The position numbers and the translations under genes are program-made. Positions 1 through 10,453 of a stretch of 26,659 nucleotides of DNA are shown piece by piece. The stretch comes from Auxenochlorella pyrenoidosa (Eukaryota; Chlorophyta; Trebouxiophyceae; Chlorellales; Chlorellaceae). The stretch lies in contig KQ481956.1 in assembly GCA_001430745.1 (NCBI GenBank), positions 265,357-292,015 of the forward strand, given 5' to 3'. The stretch's first letter is position 1. Each line of letters begins with the position of its first letter. The notes beneath the pieces are model-generated. The model worked only from the letters and a program-made list of their open reading frames with translations, did not search any database and was not told the DNA's origin.

Positions 1-877
1 CGCCCCCGCCAGGTGTCCATCGTGTTTGGCGGGCTGTTTGTGAACGAGTCCAACGTGCCGGCCCCCCTCAAGTGGCTGCCTGCCACCTCGCTCATTAAGC
101 AGGCCTTTGAGGGGGCATGCATCAACGAGTTCAAGGGTGGGCGCACTCCCCTCCCCCGCCGCCGACTGCCCACGCATCAGCTCTGTTACCGGCACGGACA
201 TTCTCACGCCTGGCAGCCCACGCCCTGGCCTCCCCAACGCTGCTTGTGTGTCACAACAAGATCCCACCCACCCCCCAGGCGCCGAGTTTGAGCTGGACGA
301 GCGGGGGCGCGGCACGCGCAGCGGCGAGGAGGTGCTCGAGCGCCTCTCCTTTGCCGACTCCTCCCTCCGCCGCACCATGGCCAACCAGGGCAGGTGAGTC
401 CATGGCGCCGGGCTGCACCTGCGTTCTGACCCCAGCTCCTTCTCCGAGGGAGCAGGGAGTGGACAACTTGGCGAGCACCCAGGGGGGAGGCTGGCTGCTG
501 CCGCCGGCACGCGTGTGCACGACCTGGCGTGCCCCTCTGCTCCGCGCACTGGTGCGCCATCCCCTGCTGGCCCCTGTCCCCATCCCTCCTGGCAGGATCA
601 TGCTGTGCTACTGGTGGTTCACCTACTGTATCCTGGTCAGGAAGCAGCCCAGGTGGGGGCGCTGCCACCTGGCGGGGCGGCGTCCGCGGGGGCCGGGCAT
701 GAGAGCCCGTGCCAGGTGCTGCTGGCCACAGCACCGGTGGAACAGGCATCTGGGAAGAGGTCCTGACCAGCGTGCACTTGCTGCCCCCCCCCACCCCCAC
801 CACCCCCACCACCCTCATGCCCCACAACCCACCATCGCAGGTATCAGCCCCTTCTGGCGCCACCATTGGCATCTTGA
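1..877 (+). CDS. ABCG-family half-transporter, 3' end (partial)
   Basis: This is the C-terminal part of an ABC transporter of the ABCG (white-brown complex) half-transporter family, an ATP-driven exporter whose last membrane segments lie in the ABC2 domain. The exons I support are about 13-136 (it may begin at 1; bases 1-12 resemble a pyrimidine tract ending in CAG), 279-393, 596-652 and 841-877, with GT-AG introns and continuous phase. The first exon carries VFGGLFVNESNVPAPLKWLP and SLIKQAFEGACINEFKG, the typical ABCG block before the last extracellular loop. The third exon encodes a final membrane segment (IMLCYWWFTYCILVRK), followed by KQPRYQPLLAPPLAS and a TGA stop. The ATP-binding domain lies upstream of the window, so substrate and membrane cannot be told. 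Its 3' end faces that of the RNA-binding protein gene on the other strand. Family call is firm, subfamily is not. Confidence 0.82.
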
Positions 878-2345
878 GCAGCGGGGCAGCCTGGTTGGGG
901 GCGCTGCCCCTTGCTTCGACGGGGCTGAACTTCTGCGCTTGCACAGCAGATGGCTCGCCACCCGCTGCACATCGTGGCTGCTGTCATCCCTGCCCTGCCT
1001 GGCTCCTGTGCGCTTGCCTCGCTATTGCCGCTTATGACAGCAATTGGCACTGCACACTGTGCCTTCCCGGCAGTGGCAGGGCTGCCGTCCGTTCCTCGAG
1101 ATTGAGATCCCTGCGAGGGAGCTGAAACTGGCACAAAGGGTCCAGAAGTGGGCCATGCGCGGTGCCCATGCCCACCTGGTCTGCCAGGGAGGCCATGCAG
1201 AGGGGCATCCAGACGCGTGCCCAAGTGCTGCGCAGGGTGAACGGCTGCCTCCCAGTATCCAGCGTCGGCCTGGCGTGGTGCTGGATACATCCTGTGTCAA
1301 GGGTATTCAAGGAGGCCTTTCTGTGCAGAAGTGGCACAGCACGGTGTTGATGGATGTGGGGCCCTGCAGGAGCTAACCGTAGCTACTCCCTGCCTCTAAC
1401 CCTGCGCGTCCCCTGCAGTGCCGATTGCAATATTTTGCCCTTGGCTTTCTCCAAGAAAGCCCCCGCCTGGTTTCACGCTTCCTCTATTGCGTGCACAGTC
1501 TTTCACAGGCGGGGGCATCAAATGCGGTGCAAAACTGATGGGGCACGTGGGAGGGGGGGGGGGGGGGGCATGCATGCGGACGCGGGGAGTAGGGTTGCAT
1601 GTATGTGGGCAAGCAATCCAGGGTGGAGGATGGGGGTTCGGGTTAGTCGGGGTCCGTCGAGGAGGGAAAACAGGGTGGGCCGCGCGAGTATGGGGCGTGC
1701 CAGCGTCAGGGCAGAGGGAAAAAGCGAGAAGCGCTGCTGAAGGGGGGGGGGGCTGTCAGGGGAATGGAGGCCATGGCCGGGGGCTGCATGGCAGGCTGCC
1801 TGGTCAGTCGGTTGGTCAAGAGGTGCATGGTAACAGTGGGGGCGGGGGCTGGGGTGCCCCAGGGCGGCTGGGGGCGCTACACGTGGCGGCAATCACAGCG
1901 CCATGCCCCAGGGCACAGCCGGGCAGATGCAGATGGCAGGCTGGTGGCATGTCCTCGCGGGAGGGCCTTGCTGCGGCCCTGGGCCTGCAGCTGTAGTGTA
2001 CAGAGAATGGTGTGGGGAGCGCGGTGCGCGGGAGTGGTCGGGGGCTGCAGTGCGGTCAGGTTGGGGCGCACCCCGCTGGCCAGAGCGGCGCCAGGATCTG
2101 TTCACGGGCCTCTGCCATGTGTGGCAGGGTGCGAACGCCAGGGCCAGGCGGCTGCTGCCAGCTGAGCAGGGCGCGGCGCCCAGCGTCGGGGTCATCAGTC
2201 GGTCCAATGCGGTTGGAGCGTCGGGCGCTCGTGATGGGAGCGCCGCAGCCGCCGGCAAGCTGCTCGCCACCAGCGGATGCGTTGGGTGGCGGGCGCCAGC
2301 AGCTGGCTGGCAAGCTGAGGGTGCATTCTGGGCCTGGCACGGTTC
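878..2345. other. intergenic region between two convergent genes
   Basis: This 1.47-kb stretch should hold the 3' untranslated regions of the ABCG gene (+) and the RNA-binding protein gene (-). Open frames here on both strands lack recognisable domains, and I see no exon chain that keeps phase. No TGTAA polyadenylation signal was found on either strand. It contains two long G homopolymers, at 1553-1568 and 1742-1752. A small unrecognised gene cannot be excluded without transcript data. Confidence 0.5.
1553..1568. repeat. 16-nt G homopolymer
   Basis: An uninterrupted run of 16 G on the + strand lies in the ABCG/RNA-binding protein intergenic region, with a second run of 11 G at 1742-1752. Elsewhere in the window such runs sit in introns as C tracts of the transcribed strand. 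Here no matching acceptor or exon is recognisable. Confidence 0.85.
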
Positions 2346-5141
2346 TCACTGCTCTGGCGTTGCGGGGGAAGCAGCGGCAGCTGTCGACAGCGGCGCAGAC
2401 TCTGCAGCAGAGCTGCCGGGCCGCTCCTCCGCTGCCGCCTCGCCCTCCTCGGCTGGATGGCTGCTGCTGACCGAGTCTGCCGGCTGCGGCAGCGCTGGCG
2501 CAGGCGCCGCTGCGGACGCGGAGCTGCTGCTTGCGGCCGCATTCGAGGCGTGGCTGTGCGGCTGCTGCTGCCTGCTGGGCATGCCGTGTTGGCTGTGTTG
2601 CTGGTGCCCAGATGCAGGCGGCGACGGCCCTGCAGTGCATGGACAGCAGTGCACAAAGCACGTGAAATTGGGGGGGGCTTGCGCTCGGTGGGTGCAGGGG
2701 CGACTGCATGCCATCTGCGCCGGCTCCTGCTGCTCTGGTCAGTTGTACAAAGCCCATCCTGCAGCCCATCCTGGCCCTGGATCCACCCGCACCGCCCCCC
2801 CACCTGCCCTGCCCTGGGACATGGGGTAGTAGCCGGGGTAGGCGGCATACGGCCCAGCCATGCCCATCTGCGTGTGCATGCCGCGCCCCATCTGCATGCC
2901 GCCATACCACGAGCCGCCCTGCAGGGATTGCGCGGGGCAGGCGGGTTGCGCCTGAGGAGCCTTGGCCCGCCGCATACAGCCGACAGCGCAAGCACAACCG
3001 TCCAGCCGCCGCACTCCCCTCACCTGCTGCTGCATCATGCCGGCGCCCCAGGCGGTCCCCGGGTGCTGCTGCTGGTGCTGCATCATCAGCGGGTGCTGCA
3101 TCATGAAGGGGTTGAACATCATGGCAGGCGCGTGGCCGCCAGAGCCGTAGTCCATGCCCATCATGCCGCCGCTGCCGCCCGCCTGGCGCGCGCCGTTCGG
3201 CACGTTCCCGCGGCCGCCCTGCAGTGGGGAAAGAGGGGGGTCCAGCAAAGAGGGAGGATGGGGCATGCTGCAAAGAGTGCACCCAGTGAGGCAGGCTGGA
3301 GCAGGTTGGGTCTGCTGCAGACAAGTAGCAGCCATCCTGCCAAAGCGTGGCACAACCCTTTATGCTGCCTGCCAGCCCTCCTGCCCAGGCTGCGCACCTT
3401 GCCCGGCGGCGGCCCTGGCGCTGGGTTGAAGTGCTGCATGCTCGGCTGCATGCCTCCCGGCCGCCAGCGCATGCCCCCGGGCGGCATCGCGCCGCCCTGC
3501 TGCATCTGCCGCGGCGGCACGCCCCCGTACTGCTGGTAAGCCTGGTCAGCGGGGGCGCCATAGGCGCCCCAGCGAGGCGGGCCGGGCACCTGCATGTCGC
3601 GCTGCGACAGCCCAAAGCCTGCACCGTGCATGGCCGGGGGGAGGGGGAGGGTTGTGGGAGGCTAGCCCGGCTGGCAAAGTGTTTTTGCTGCTGTGCAGCC
3701 GCCACGCTGTGGCAAGCAATTGCCCGGCATGCGGGCACCAGACCCCCATCCCACGCCCAGCACCCCACCTGCAAATGCGTTGGTCATCTCGTCGACCTGC
3801 GCGCCGCGGCCGCGAGCCCCTCCGCCGCCTCCGCCCCCTGCATCCTGCTGGTACTGCGCAGACGCAGCGGCAGCAGCGGCGGCGCCCCCGCCGCCCCCCG
3901 CCCCGCCGTGCTGCTGGTGCCAGTGATGCCGGCGGCGGCCGCCCACGCAGGTGAAGTATCCATGCTGCAGGGGCCGTGGAAGGGGGGTCCACCTGTTTCC
4001 CTCCCAGCCTTCAGCCGTGGGACGGCGCAAGCTGCAGAACAGCTTGCCTTGCACCCGCCCACACATCGCGGTAAGCCCAGCGATTGCCCCTGCTTACAGC
4101 TGCCCCACCTGCTGCACCGCCTGGAACATGTCCCCCTTGGACGACTGGAAGATCTCGATGTAGCGAGCCCCGATCTTCTCCTTGTGCCGCCCCAGTGCTG
4201 CCGCCAGCGCCTCCTCGCCCGCCACCTCCACGTACGCCTCCCCCGTGGGCCGCCCGTCGGGGGTGCAGGTGAACACCACGCCGCCCTCGCCGCCCACCGT
4301 CTCCACGCCCTCGAAGAAGGCCACCACATCGGCGGCAGTGGAGGAGAAGGGCAGGCCCCGCAGGCGCACCACGTGGCCCGACAGCGAGGCCGCGCCGCCG
4401 GGCGCGCCGCTCGTGCTGGCCAGCAGGTCGGCCTCACCAGCCGCAAAGATCCTGCAGCAGAATGAGGGAGCGTGCTCATGTGCCGGTACGGGCTGGGCAG
4501 GGCAGCAGGGCACACCCCCGGGGAGCTGGAAGTTCAAACAGCTCTCGGGTAGGTGTGGTGCCTGCACTGCTCCCCCTGGCGCTCACTCTATATAGCGGTT
4601 GCCCATGTTCTCGTGCTGCCGCTCCTTCATCGCCCGCGCTGCCTCCTCGGCCGTGTCCAGCTGGACATAGGCCTCGCCGGTTGGCTTGCCTGCGGGGGAG
4701 CAAGCAGGGGACGGCGTCGGTGTCGCGCGGGGCGGCGTTGGCGGCTACCTCAGCGCTGCGCTGGGGCGGAGGACCCGGCTTCCCACTGCCTGGCAGTCCG
4801 GTAGAGGGGCGCGGGCGCAGGAGGCTGCTCCCTGCAACCCCGCACGCAGCTGCGCGATTGAACATCCGACGTCCCATAGGGCCTCGGGCGGCGGTCGCAC
4901 CGACTGCCATTTGCTTCGACAGGCCTGCTGGTCCTGTCGAGGAACCCAACGGCCCGCAGGACGGCCTGGGGATGCCTGTCGCCCACCCAGCTGCTGCCAG
5001 CCACCCCTTTCGCCCACCGTTCTTCGCTCCCAGGTGCACCGCTTGCACAGGGTAACCATCCAGGAAGCTCCGGATGTCCTCCTCGCCCGCGCTGAAGGGC
5101 AAGCCCCGCAGTCGCAGTATGGAGCCTGCGCCTCCCGCCAT
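2346..5141 (-). CDS. hnRNP H/F-type RNA-binding protein with two RRMs and a Gly/Met/Gln-rich tail
   Basis: Predicted nuclear or cytoplasmic RNA-binding protein of the hnRNP H/F, GRSF1 and ESRP type, a family that binds G-rich RNA and affects splicing. The eight exons on the minus strand are 5141-5018, 4689-4587, 4451-4109, 3964-3769, 3618-3398, 3218-3024, 2918-2804 and 2629-2346 (526 aa); all junctions are GT-AG and phase-consistent. RRM1 spans residues 8-78 (ILRLRGLPFS, GKPTGEAYVQL, NRYIEIF). RRM2 spans about 104-177 (VVRLRGLPFS, GRPTGEAYVEV, KIGARYIEIF). LRGLPFS and PTGEAYV are hallmarks of the quasi-RRM group. Residues 191-430 are low complexity, rich in Gly, Ala, Gln and Met. The last exon is Ser/Ala/Gln-rich and ends TPEQ. 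Exon 4 could instead start about 45 nt later at an in-frame CAG. If the last intron is retained, the protein ends instead at a stop at 2739-2741. The Met at 5141 directly precedes RRM1. Confidence 0.85.
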
Positions 5142-6028
5142 GGCGCCACCAGCTGCTGAGCAGCAAGTCGGAGTGGCTTGCGGGCTCCCCAAGCTCGGAG
5201 AACCATTGGACACGCTCAGCACACAGCATGCCGTCCAGGTTCGCCAAAACTGGCGCTTGCAAGGTCCAGGAGGGCTTCGACGTGCCTGTAACGACACATT
5301 GATGCGATGCGAAAGGATAGGCCCCGTCCCAGGCACTCCTGCGTGCAAGGATGTGATGGCGATGTTGCCCACCGGAACGTCTCCCTCCCACGCGATGCGC
5401 GCCCCTTCCGCAGCTCCGGGACTGGTAGTGGGGATTGCGAACGGTGGAGGAACAGCGCCGCAAGGGCCTTGGCATGGCTGGTGTGCCCGCCAGTGTTCAC
5501 GCCTTGGCACCACCAAAACACAGCTGGCGCACGACTCCAAGAACCTCAAACTGCCTCTTCTGGCAAGGCCTACTTTTCCTTGGCAACACTGCTTCTTCAC
5601 GTCCCTTCAAGTGTTCAAGGGGATGGACGTGTCAGGGCACAATTACAAGAGCCCAGCGAGAGCGGGCATGCATGCGTTGGCAAAGGGCGCGAAGCTGGCC
5701 TGGGGCGCAGGCAAGCCAAGCTAGCATGATCAAGTGCTATTGCGAGGAAGGTGGGAGGCATCCGGGGGCAGGCTCTCTAAGTGGGGAGAAGCTCAAACAG
5801 ATTCATTCCAGCAGGGTCTGGCGCTATGGCAGGTTGAGAGGGTACAACAAACTCCTGAATCAAAGGCGGCAAGCATGGGTGCGAGGGCTGTATGTTTCAT
5901 CGGGCGTGCCGCCGGACTTAAGTGCGGCAGCAAAAGTCGGGGGCTGAGCGAGGCCAATTTTCAGCGCCACTGCGGCCCGGCTGTAGGCTTGTTGCGTGGC
6001 GGGTGTGCACAGCCTGCATGCCGCGAGC
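5142..6028. other. intergenic: upstream region of RNA-binding gene, 3' region of MLDP gene
   Basis: About 890 bp with both neighbours on the minus strand, so it should hold the 3' untranslated region of the lipid droplet protein gene followed by the promoter and leader of the RNA-binding protein gene. Open frames on both strands show no recognisable domain. Composition is visibly less GC-rich at 5500-5950. The only signal I pick out is a minus-strand TGTAA at 5643-5647. Confidence 0.5.
5643..5647 (-). terminator. candidate TGTAA polyadenylation signal of the MLDP gene
   Basis: TGTAA on the minus strand, about 380 nt past the lipid droplet protein stop at 6029-6031. Chlorophyte nuclear transcripts commonly use UGUAA shortly before the poly(A) site. 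The pentamer is short, so in isolation the match is weak. Confidence 0.35.
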
Positions 6029-8229
6029 TCACGCGCGGCCGGCCTCGATGGGCTGCAGGTGCTGCACCAGGCTGGCGTAGTAGGGGCTCGCCAGCACTGC
6101 AGGCGCAAACACGGGCAGAGCAGGCAGGACATGTGAACAGCCCAAGACCAACAACAAGGGAAACTGCGGTCAGTGCTGGCCGCCAGCAAACCCACTTGCT
6201 TCCTCGAGCCTTGCTCCCTTGCTCCCACAAGAACCCAGGCCACCCCGGCTTGCTGTCAATCAGGCGCACGCCCAGAGCCCATGCCTGCCCCCGTGCCCCC
6301 CCTGCCGACGCGCCCCTTACCCGTGTCCACGGCGGGCTGCGCGAGCGGCAGCAGGTTCTGCTTGGCCTTGGCGTACAGCCAGGTGGCCTGGGCGCGGGTG
6401 GCCAGGTCGTTGGCCAGGTTGTAGGCCTGGGGGGATGGGGGCCAGGGGAGGGCAGGGAGCCAGAGCAGAGTGGGCGGCAAGGGCGCGTAGGCAGCGACAC
6501 CTGCGCACCATGCCCCCGCCAGCGCCTGTTGACGCTATCAGGTGCCGACCTTTATCATGTGTATTGCACATTAGTATGTGCGTGCCAATCTGAGCTTGCA
6601 GCTCACCTGCTTGTACTGCTGTGAGGCCACAACCTTGTCATGGTACTGCAGGTACTGTCCGCGCGCCTGAGGCAACGGGCAGGGGCGGGGAGGGATGCCC
6701 ATGCTCATGGCGCAAGGTGGGCAGGGGCACAGCAGCGGGCGGGCATTCAAAACAGCGAGCCAGGTGTTCTACTGCAGGTCGTGACAATGCTGACCCACCC
6801 CAATCCGACACAGCAGGCTGCACTCTATGCTGCCCAACAGAGATAGACAAGAGGGCGCAGACACCGCCCTGGACTGCCCCACGGCGCTCACCACCTCGAA
6901 GCGTGGCTTGGCTGCCTGCACCGCCCTGTCCACGGGGCCAAAGGCCAGCAGCCTGTCCAGGGCCTCCTGCACCTGCAGACGGGCAGGCGGGCAGAAGGGC
7001 ACACCAGATGGAAGGGGGGAGGAGACAGGCGGGAGGCTACCCTGCCACCAATGTGATCCAGCCGCTCCGGGAGGTGCAGCCTGGGCACTGCTGATCAACG
7101 GGAGGGCAGCTTGTGGACAGGACGACACAAAAATGCAAAGGTGTGCAAGACAGGGATGGCCGCAACAACTCTACCGGCCTGCGCAGGCCCCCCCCCTTGC
7201 CCGACAGCTAGGGCACGGCCGAGCCCGGGCCTCACCTTTTGCAGCAGCACCGCGGGGGCGTGCAGCACGGCGGCCTTGGCCTCGCCCACGCGCGCCAGCA
7301 CCTCGTCGGCGGCGTCGCGCGCCGCGCCCACCAGCCCCTTCTGCTTCAGGTACTCCACGCCGTCCTCCACCTGGGGGGGGGGGGGGGGGGGGGCCGGGTG
7401 ACAAGGAGCCCAAAGGGTCCACACGGGCTGCCCCTGTCCCAGCCTGCTGCTGGCGCTAGGGCGGCACACAGTCGCAGCCACCTGCCTGCCGCTCCGCGCG
7501 CCCAGCAAGGGAGGGGGGGAAGGACGCTGGCCGGCCCCCACCTTCTTCAGGTAGGCCTCGCGAGCCTGGCGGTACGTCTCCAGGTTGGCGGCGTGGAACT
7601 CCTTCTGCCGCGCCAGCTGCTGCTGCAGGTAGGCGGTGTTGTCGGTGTACACCTTGGAGGCGGAGTTCAGGGCGGCGTCCACGCGCTCGTCCGCGGCGCG
7701 CAGCAGGGTGGCGCCTGCGGGCAGGCGCGAGGGCGGGTGCAGGGGAGGACAGGTTGGGTAGGTGCTGCCGGGATGTGCAAGGAAGGCCGCAACACAAACA
7801 GGACATGTGGCACATTGGGGAGCACACACCCCAAAAGACATGGATCACAGCCCCACAACTAGGGGTCCCTATGACAGCGCCAGCTGCGGGAAGCTGGCAC
7901 GACCCGCCGCCGGTGGGTCAGTGAGCGGGCAGGCGACGGTCACGTCGCCGACGCCAGATTGCCCTTGCCCGCGGCTCCGGCCCCGTGGAGCCTCCCGATC
8001 GCGTCTACAACCCAAACTCGGGCGCCGCATAGTGCGCACCTGTGTCCTGGGCGCGGTGCACGTAAGGAGCAGCAGCACTGCCCACCGCCTCCTCCAGCTG
8101 CTCAACCCTTGGCTTCACCGCCTCCGGCAGGCGCTGCTTCACGGCAGTGTAAGACTCAGTGGCAAGCTGCTGAGTCTTCCCGGCCAGGGAGGCCAGCCTC
8201 TGCGGGTGGTTCCCGTTCTGGGTGGTCAT
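6029..8229 (-). CDS. MLDP: major lipid droplet protein (MLDP) homologue
   Basis: Probable structural coat protein of cytosolic lipid droplets in green algae, thought to keep triacylglycerol droplets from fusing. The seven minus-strand exons are 8229-8040, 7714-7542, 7370-7236, 6972-6892, 6666-6607, 6426-6321 and 6096-6029, giving 270 aa, close to the roughly 260 aa of the Chlamydomonas protein as I recall it. The sequence is almost entirely Ala-rich amphipathic helix with no transmembrane segment. The most telling stretch is in exon 2, residues about 64-121: SASKVYTDNTAYLQQQLARQ followed by KEFHAANLETYRQAREAYLK, which resembles the central region of Chlamydomonas MLDP. Pro and Tyr motifs (APYVHRAQ, LLPLAQPAVDT, SPYYASLVQ) fit the family's repeated AxPYV segments. 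The ATG at 8229 opens the only in-frame first exon. Exon 4 could end 3 nt earlier. Plant rubber-particle proteins (REF/SRPP) are a more distant alternative. Confidence 0.78.
7373..7393. repeat. 21-nt G/C homopolymer forming an intron pyrimidine tract
   Basis: The + strand has 21 consecutive G. On the transcribed minus strand this is C21, ending directly at the CAG acceptor of exon 3 (7370-7236) of the lipid droplet protein gene, so the homopolymer serves as the whole polypyrimidine tract. Such a run is also prone to length errors in assembly. Confidence 0.85.
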
Positions 8230-8487
8230 TCTGTTGGGTATTGAGAGACGTATGAGATTCTGGAGAGAGAAAGGTCGGTTGATCCAGTGCTAGCCGGCCG
8301 CCAGGAATATAGGCTCTGGCCGCTGCGCCGTGTGCGCTGCGCCGTGCCGTGCCGATGTGCCGCCGCACAGCCTGCCTGTGGCTAAAAGGACGAGGCGAGG
8401 GCAATGGCACGCCAAAAGAATTTCCAAAATGGAGCACAGGGAGAGGCAGGCACTGCCGCCATTGACAAATTGCTGCCGCCGCCGGCG
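8230..8487 (-). promoter_or_regulatory. MLDP upstream region with TATA-like element
   Basis: 258 bp separates the YciO-family stop from the lipid droplet protein ATG, both on the minus strand. A TATA-like TATATT lies on the minus strand at 8306-8311, about 77 nt upstream of the ATG, in an otherwise GC-rich setting. Its role as a core promoter is inference. I see no TGTAA signal for the YciO gene. Confidence 0.35.
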
Positions 8488-10146
8488 TCACGCCTCCAGG
8501 CCGAGCAGCGCTGGGTCGCCCTTGCCTTGCCGCACCACCTCGGGCTCCGGCCCGGTGCAGTCGATGACTGTGCTGCCCTCTGCCAGCCGCGGCCCAACAT
8601 CCACGACAAAGTCCAGACCAGCGGGCCCGAAGCGGTCCATGAGCACCGCTGCGTCGGGGCCAAAGCCGCCGGCGTCGTCGTCCCCAGGGCTGCTCGCCGT
8701 GCTGCACAGCAGAGGGCGGTCGAGCTGCTGCAGGATGGCCTGGGCCACTGCGCAGCGCGGGTTGGGAAGGAAAGCAGAAAGGGATGGGTTGGGAGATGGC
8801 CGGGCAGGAGGGAAGAAGGGGCCCAAGGCTTCGTTGAGGATGCAGGCAGGCAGCCACAGCACAGCCGATTGCGGTGTGCAGCACCTCTTTCTTTCCACAG
8901 GCAAAAGGACATCAGGCACCGCACCCGTACATACTTCACATGCCACACCCCGAGCAAAGAGAGGACACAGAAGCTGGCAACAGGGCGGCCAGGGGGGGGG
9001 GGGGGTCCCTAACCTGGGTCGTCGGGCAGGCGCACCCCCACCTCGTGCCGCTTCTTGCTCCTGCCCTTGTCCACGTTGGTCAGCGCCTTTGGCAGCTCCT
9101 TGGAGGCGAGCAGGATGAAGGTGTACTGCAGTGCAGGGTGGCCGGGGATCAGCACGCCTGCGAAAGCATCCACAGCCAGTAATTTGAAAGCACGCTAGAC
9201 CAGGGCACTTGCGGCAGGGCGGCTCACCGGCCCGGGCAGGGCGCGCTTGACCCGCTTGAACATGTCGGGCTGGCCGGGGGTGCGCGACGGCGGCCAGCCC
9301 TGGGTGTACGTGTCCACATCCTGCAGCCGGGAGCATGCAGGCATGGCGTGAAGACAGAGCGCCCGGCGCTGCTGCTGATACGTGAGCTCTAAAGGCAGCA
9401 GTGATGCGCCACCTGGCCGACCGAGCACAGCGCGGCACAAGCAGGCACTGCAGGGGCGGCCGGGCGGGCCTGACGTGCCTGCAGGCTTCGGCAGAGCACA
9501 GACATCTTCTGCGAGCCCCGTGCCCGTTTGATCTCCAGCAGCTTCTCCACGGCTGCGCGGCTGCCCAGGTCGCACACAAACGCGGGGTTGCTGTCTGCAC
9601 AGGGGGTGGGGCCAGGGGAAGGGTGCGGGCAGCAGGGTTCGGGCCACGGCAGAGGTTGGCTGCAACCAGGAGGGCTCAGAACTATACACTCTGCGGCAGC
9701 AAGACGCAACGGGGGCAGACAGGCCAAGGATGCACGGCACCACCACCACCGCCCCTGCTGTGCATGCAGCCGGGCGTCGGCACGCTGCCCCCCTCCCCTG
9801 CCCTTGCCCCGCCCTCACCGGTGGGGATGATGCCTACCGCGCCCTGATTCAGCGCCTCAACCACAGGATCCAGCCGCCAGCTGTCCGAGCCGTCGGGCTC
9901 TACTTGCACAAACAGCTGCTGCCGCCGCCCCGCCCCGCGCTCGGCCGCCCGGAACGCAGCCGCAGCCACCGCCGGGCGGCCCTGTGCTGGACGAGCTGTA
10001 CTTGCGTATACTTCGGCGGTCACAGGTGCATGCGACGTCAAGCTGCAGCGCAAGCGGGGTCCAGGCTGCTGCCGCGGGCAGCGTTGCAAAGTGCTGCCGG
10101 CTGACGCAACAGCCGCCGGCGTCGCCGCTGCTGCAGCTGCTGCCAT
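8488..10146 (-). CDS. YciO/YrdC-domain (Sua5/TsaC superfamily) protein, probably organelle-targeted
   Basis: Member of the YrdC superfamily, whose Sua5/TsaC branch makes threonylcarbamoyl-AMP for the tRNA t6A modification; this protein resembles the YciO branch, whose role is less settled. Exons are 10146-9819, 9594-9479, 9320-9228, 9125-9014 and 8747-8488 (302 aa). An Ala-rich stretch of about 75 residues, rich in Arg and Ser and poor in acids, looks like a transit peptide. The YrdC domain follows: QLFVQVEP (77), AVGIIPTDSNPAFVCDL (106-122), the KRARGSQKMSVLCRS nucleotide-site region, DVDTY, RALPGPYTFILLASKELP, RHEVGVRLPDDPVAQAIL and STVIDCTGPEPEVVRQGKGD. Motif order and spacing follow E. 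coli YciO (PTDS, LMCR, TPGNYTFIL, NPIAQALL). Intron 2 needs a GC donor (CAG|GCACGT), because no GT site keeps SLQ-DVDTY in frame. It lies head to head with carbamate kinase. Confidence 0.85.
9321..9478 (-). other. GC-AG intron (intron 2 of the YciO-family gene)
   Basis: The donor reads CAG|GCACGT on the minus strand and the acceptor CTGCAG|GAT. The only nearby GT (8 nt away) shifts the frame and destroys the conserved region after LCRSLQ. Joining at the GC site gives LCRSLQDVDTY, matching the family. Confidence 0.75.
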
Positions 10147-10453
10147 CGTGCCTACTGGCGGTCCCAACCCTTTGCGGGAGGGATGAGTGATGCAAACAAG
10201 CCTGCAGCTGCTCTGCTTGGTGCCCTTGGTGCGGGCAGGCTTGCAGGTGGCGATAAGGAGAGAAAGACCCAAAGGAGGTGTGCTCAGGCTGCAGTCCAGA
10301 CCCTTACAAGCGATTCTAGAAGCTCGATGCGACCTCCCCACGCTGGCAGAGGCTTCCCATTCGGTGTCGGAGCTCGCCAGCTCGACAAGTGGCCACTGGC
10401 CCCCCACCTTGCATGCATTCCGGAATTGATGATCGAACCGAGAATTACTGCAG
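10147..10453. promoter_or_regulatory. shared upstream region of divergent YciO and carbamate kinase genes
   Basis: 307 bp lies between two divergent start codons, so it must contain both promoters and leaders. I see no clear TATA box. AT content rises at 10420-10450 just before the carbamate kinase ATG. Confidence 0.45.

Noticed and set aside
117..1037. 306-codon + strand open frame at the start of the window
   Set aside because: It is in a different frame from the ABCG exons and shows Pro/His-rich sequence typical of GC-rich shadow frames.
1044..1376. 110-codon + frame in the first intergenic region
   Set aside because: No recognisable motif, no supporting exon chain and no upstream context; treated as chance.
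2056..3774. Minus-strand open frame of 572 codons
   Set aside because: It runs through introns and exons of the RNA-binding gene in a frame other than that of the conserved motifs. Its length reflects the low stop-codon frequency at high GC.
9121..9180. Upstream acceptor for YciO exon 4 adding GVLIPGHPALQ before YTFILL
   Set aside because: It does not keep phase with exon 3. The CTGCAG acceptor at 9126-9131 gives RALPGPYTFILL, which matches the family exactly.
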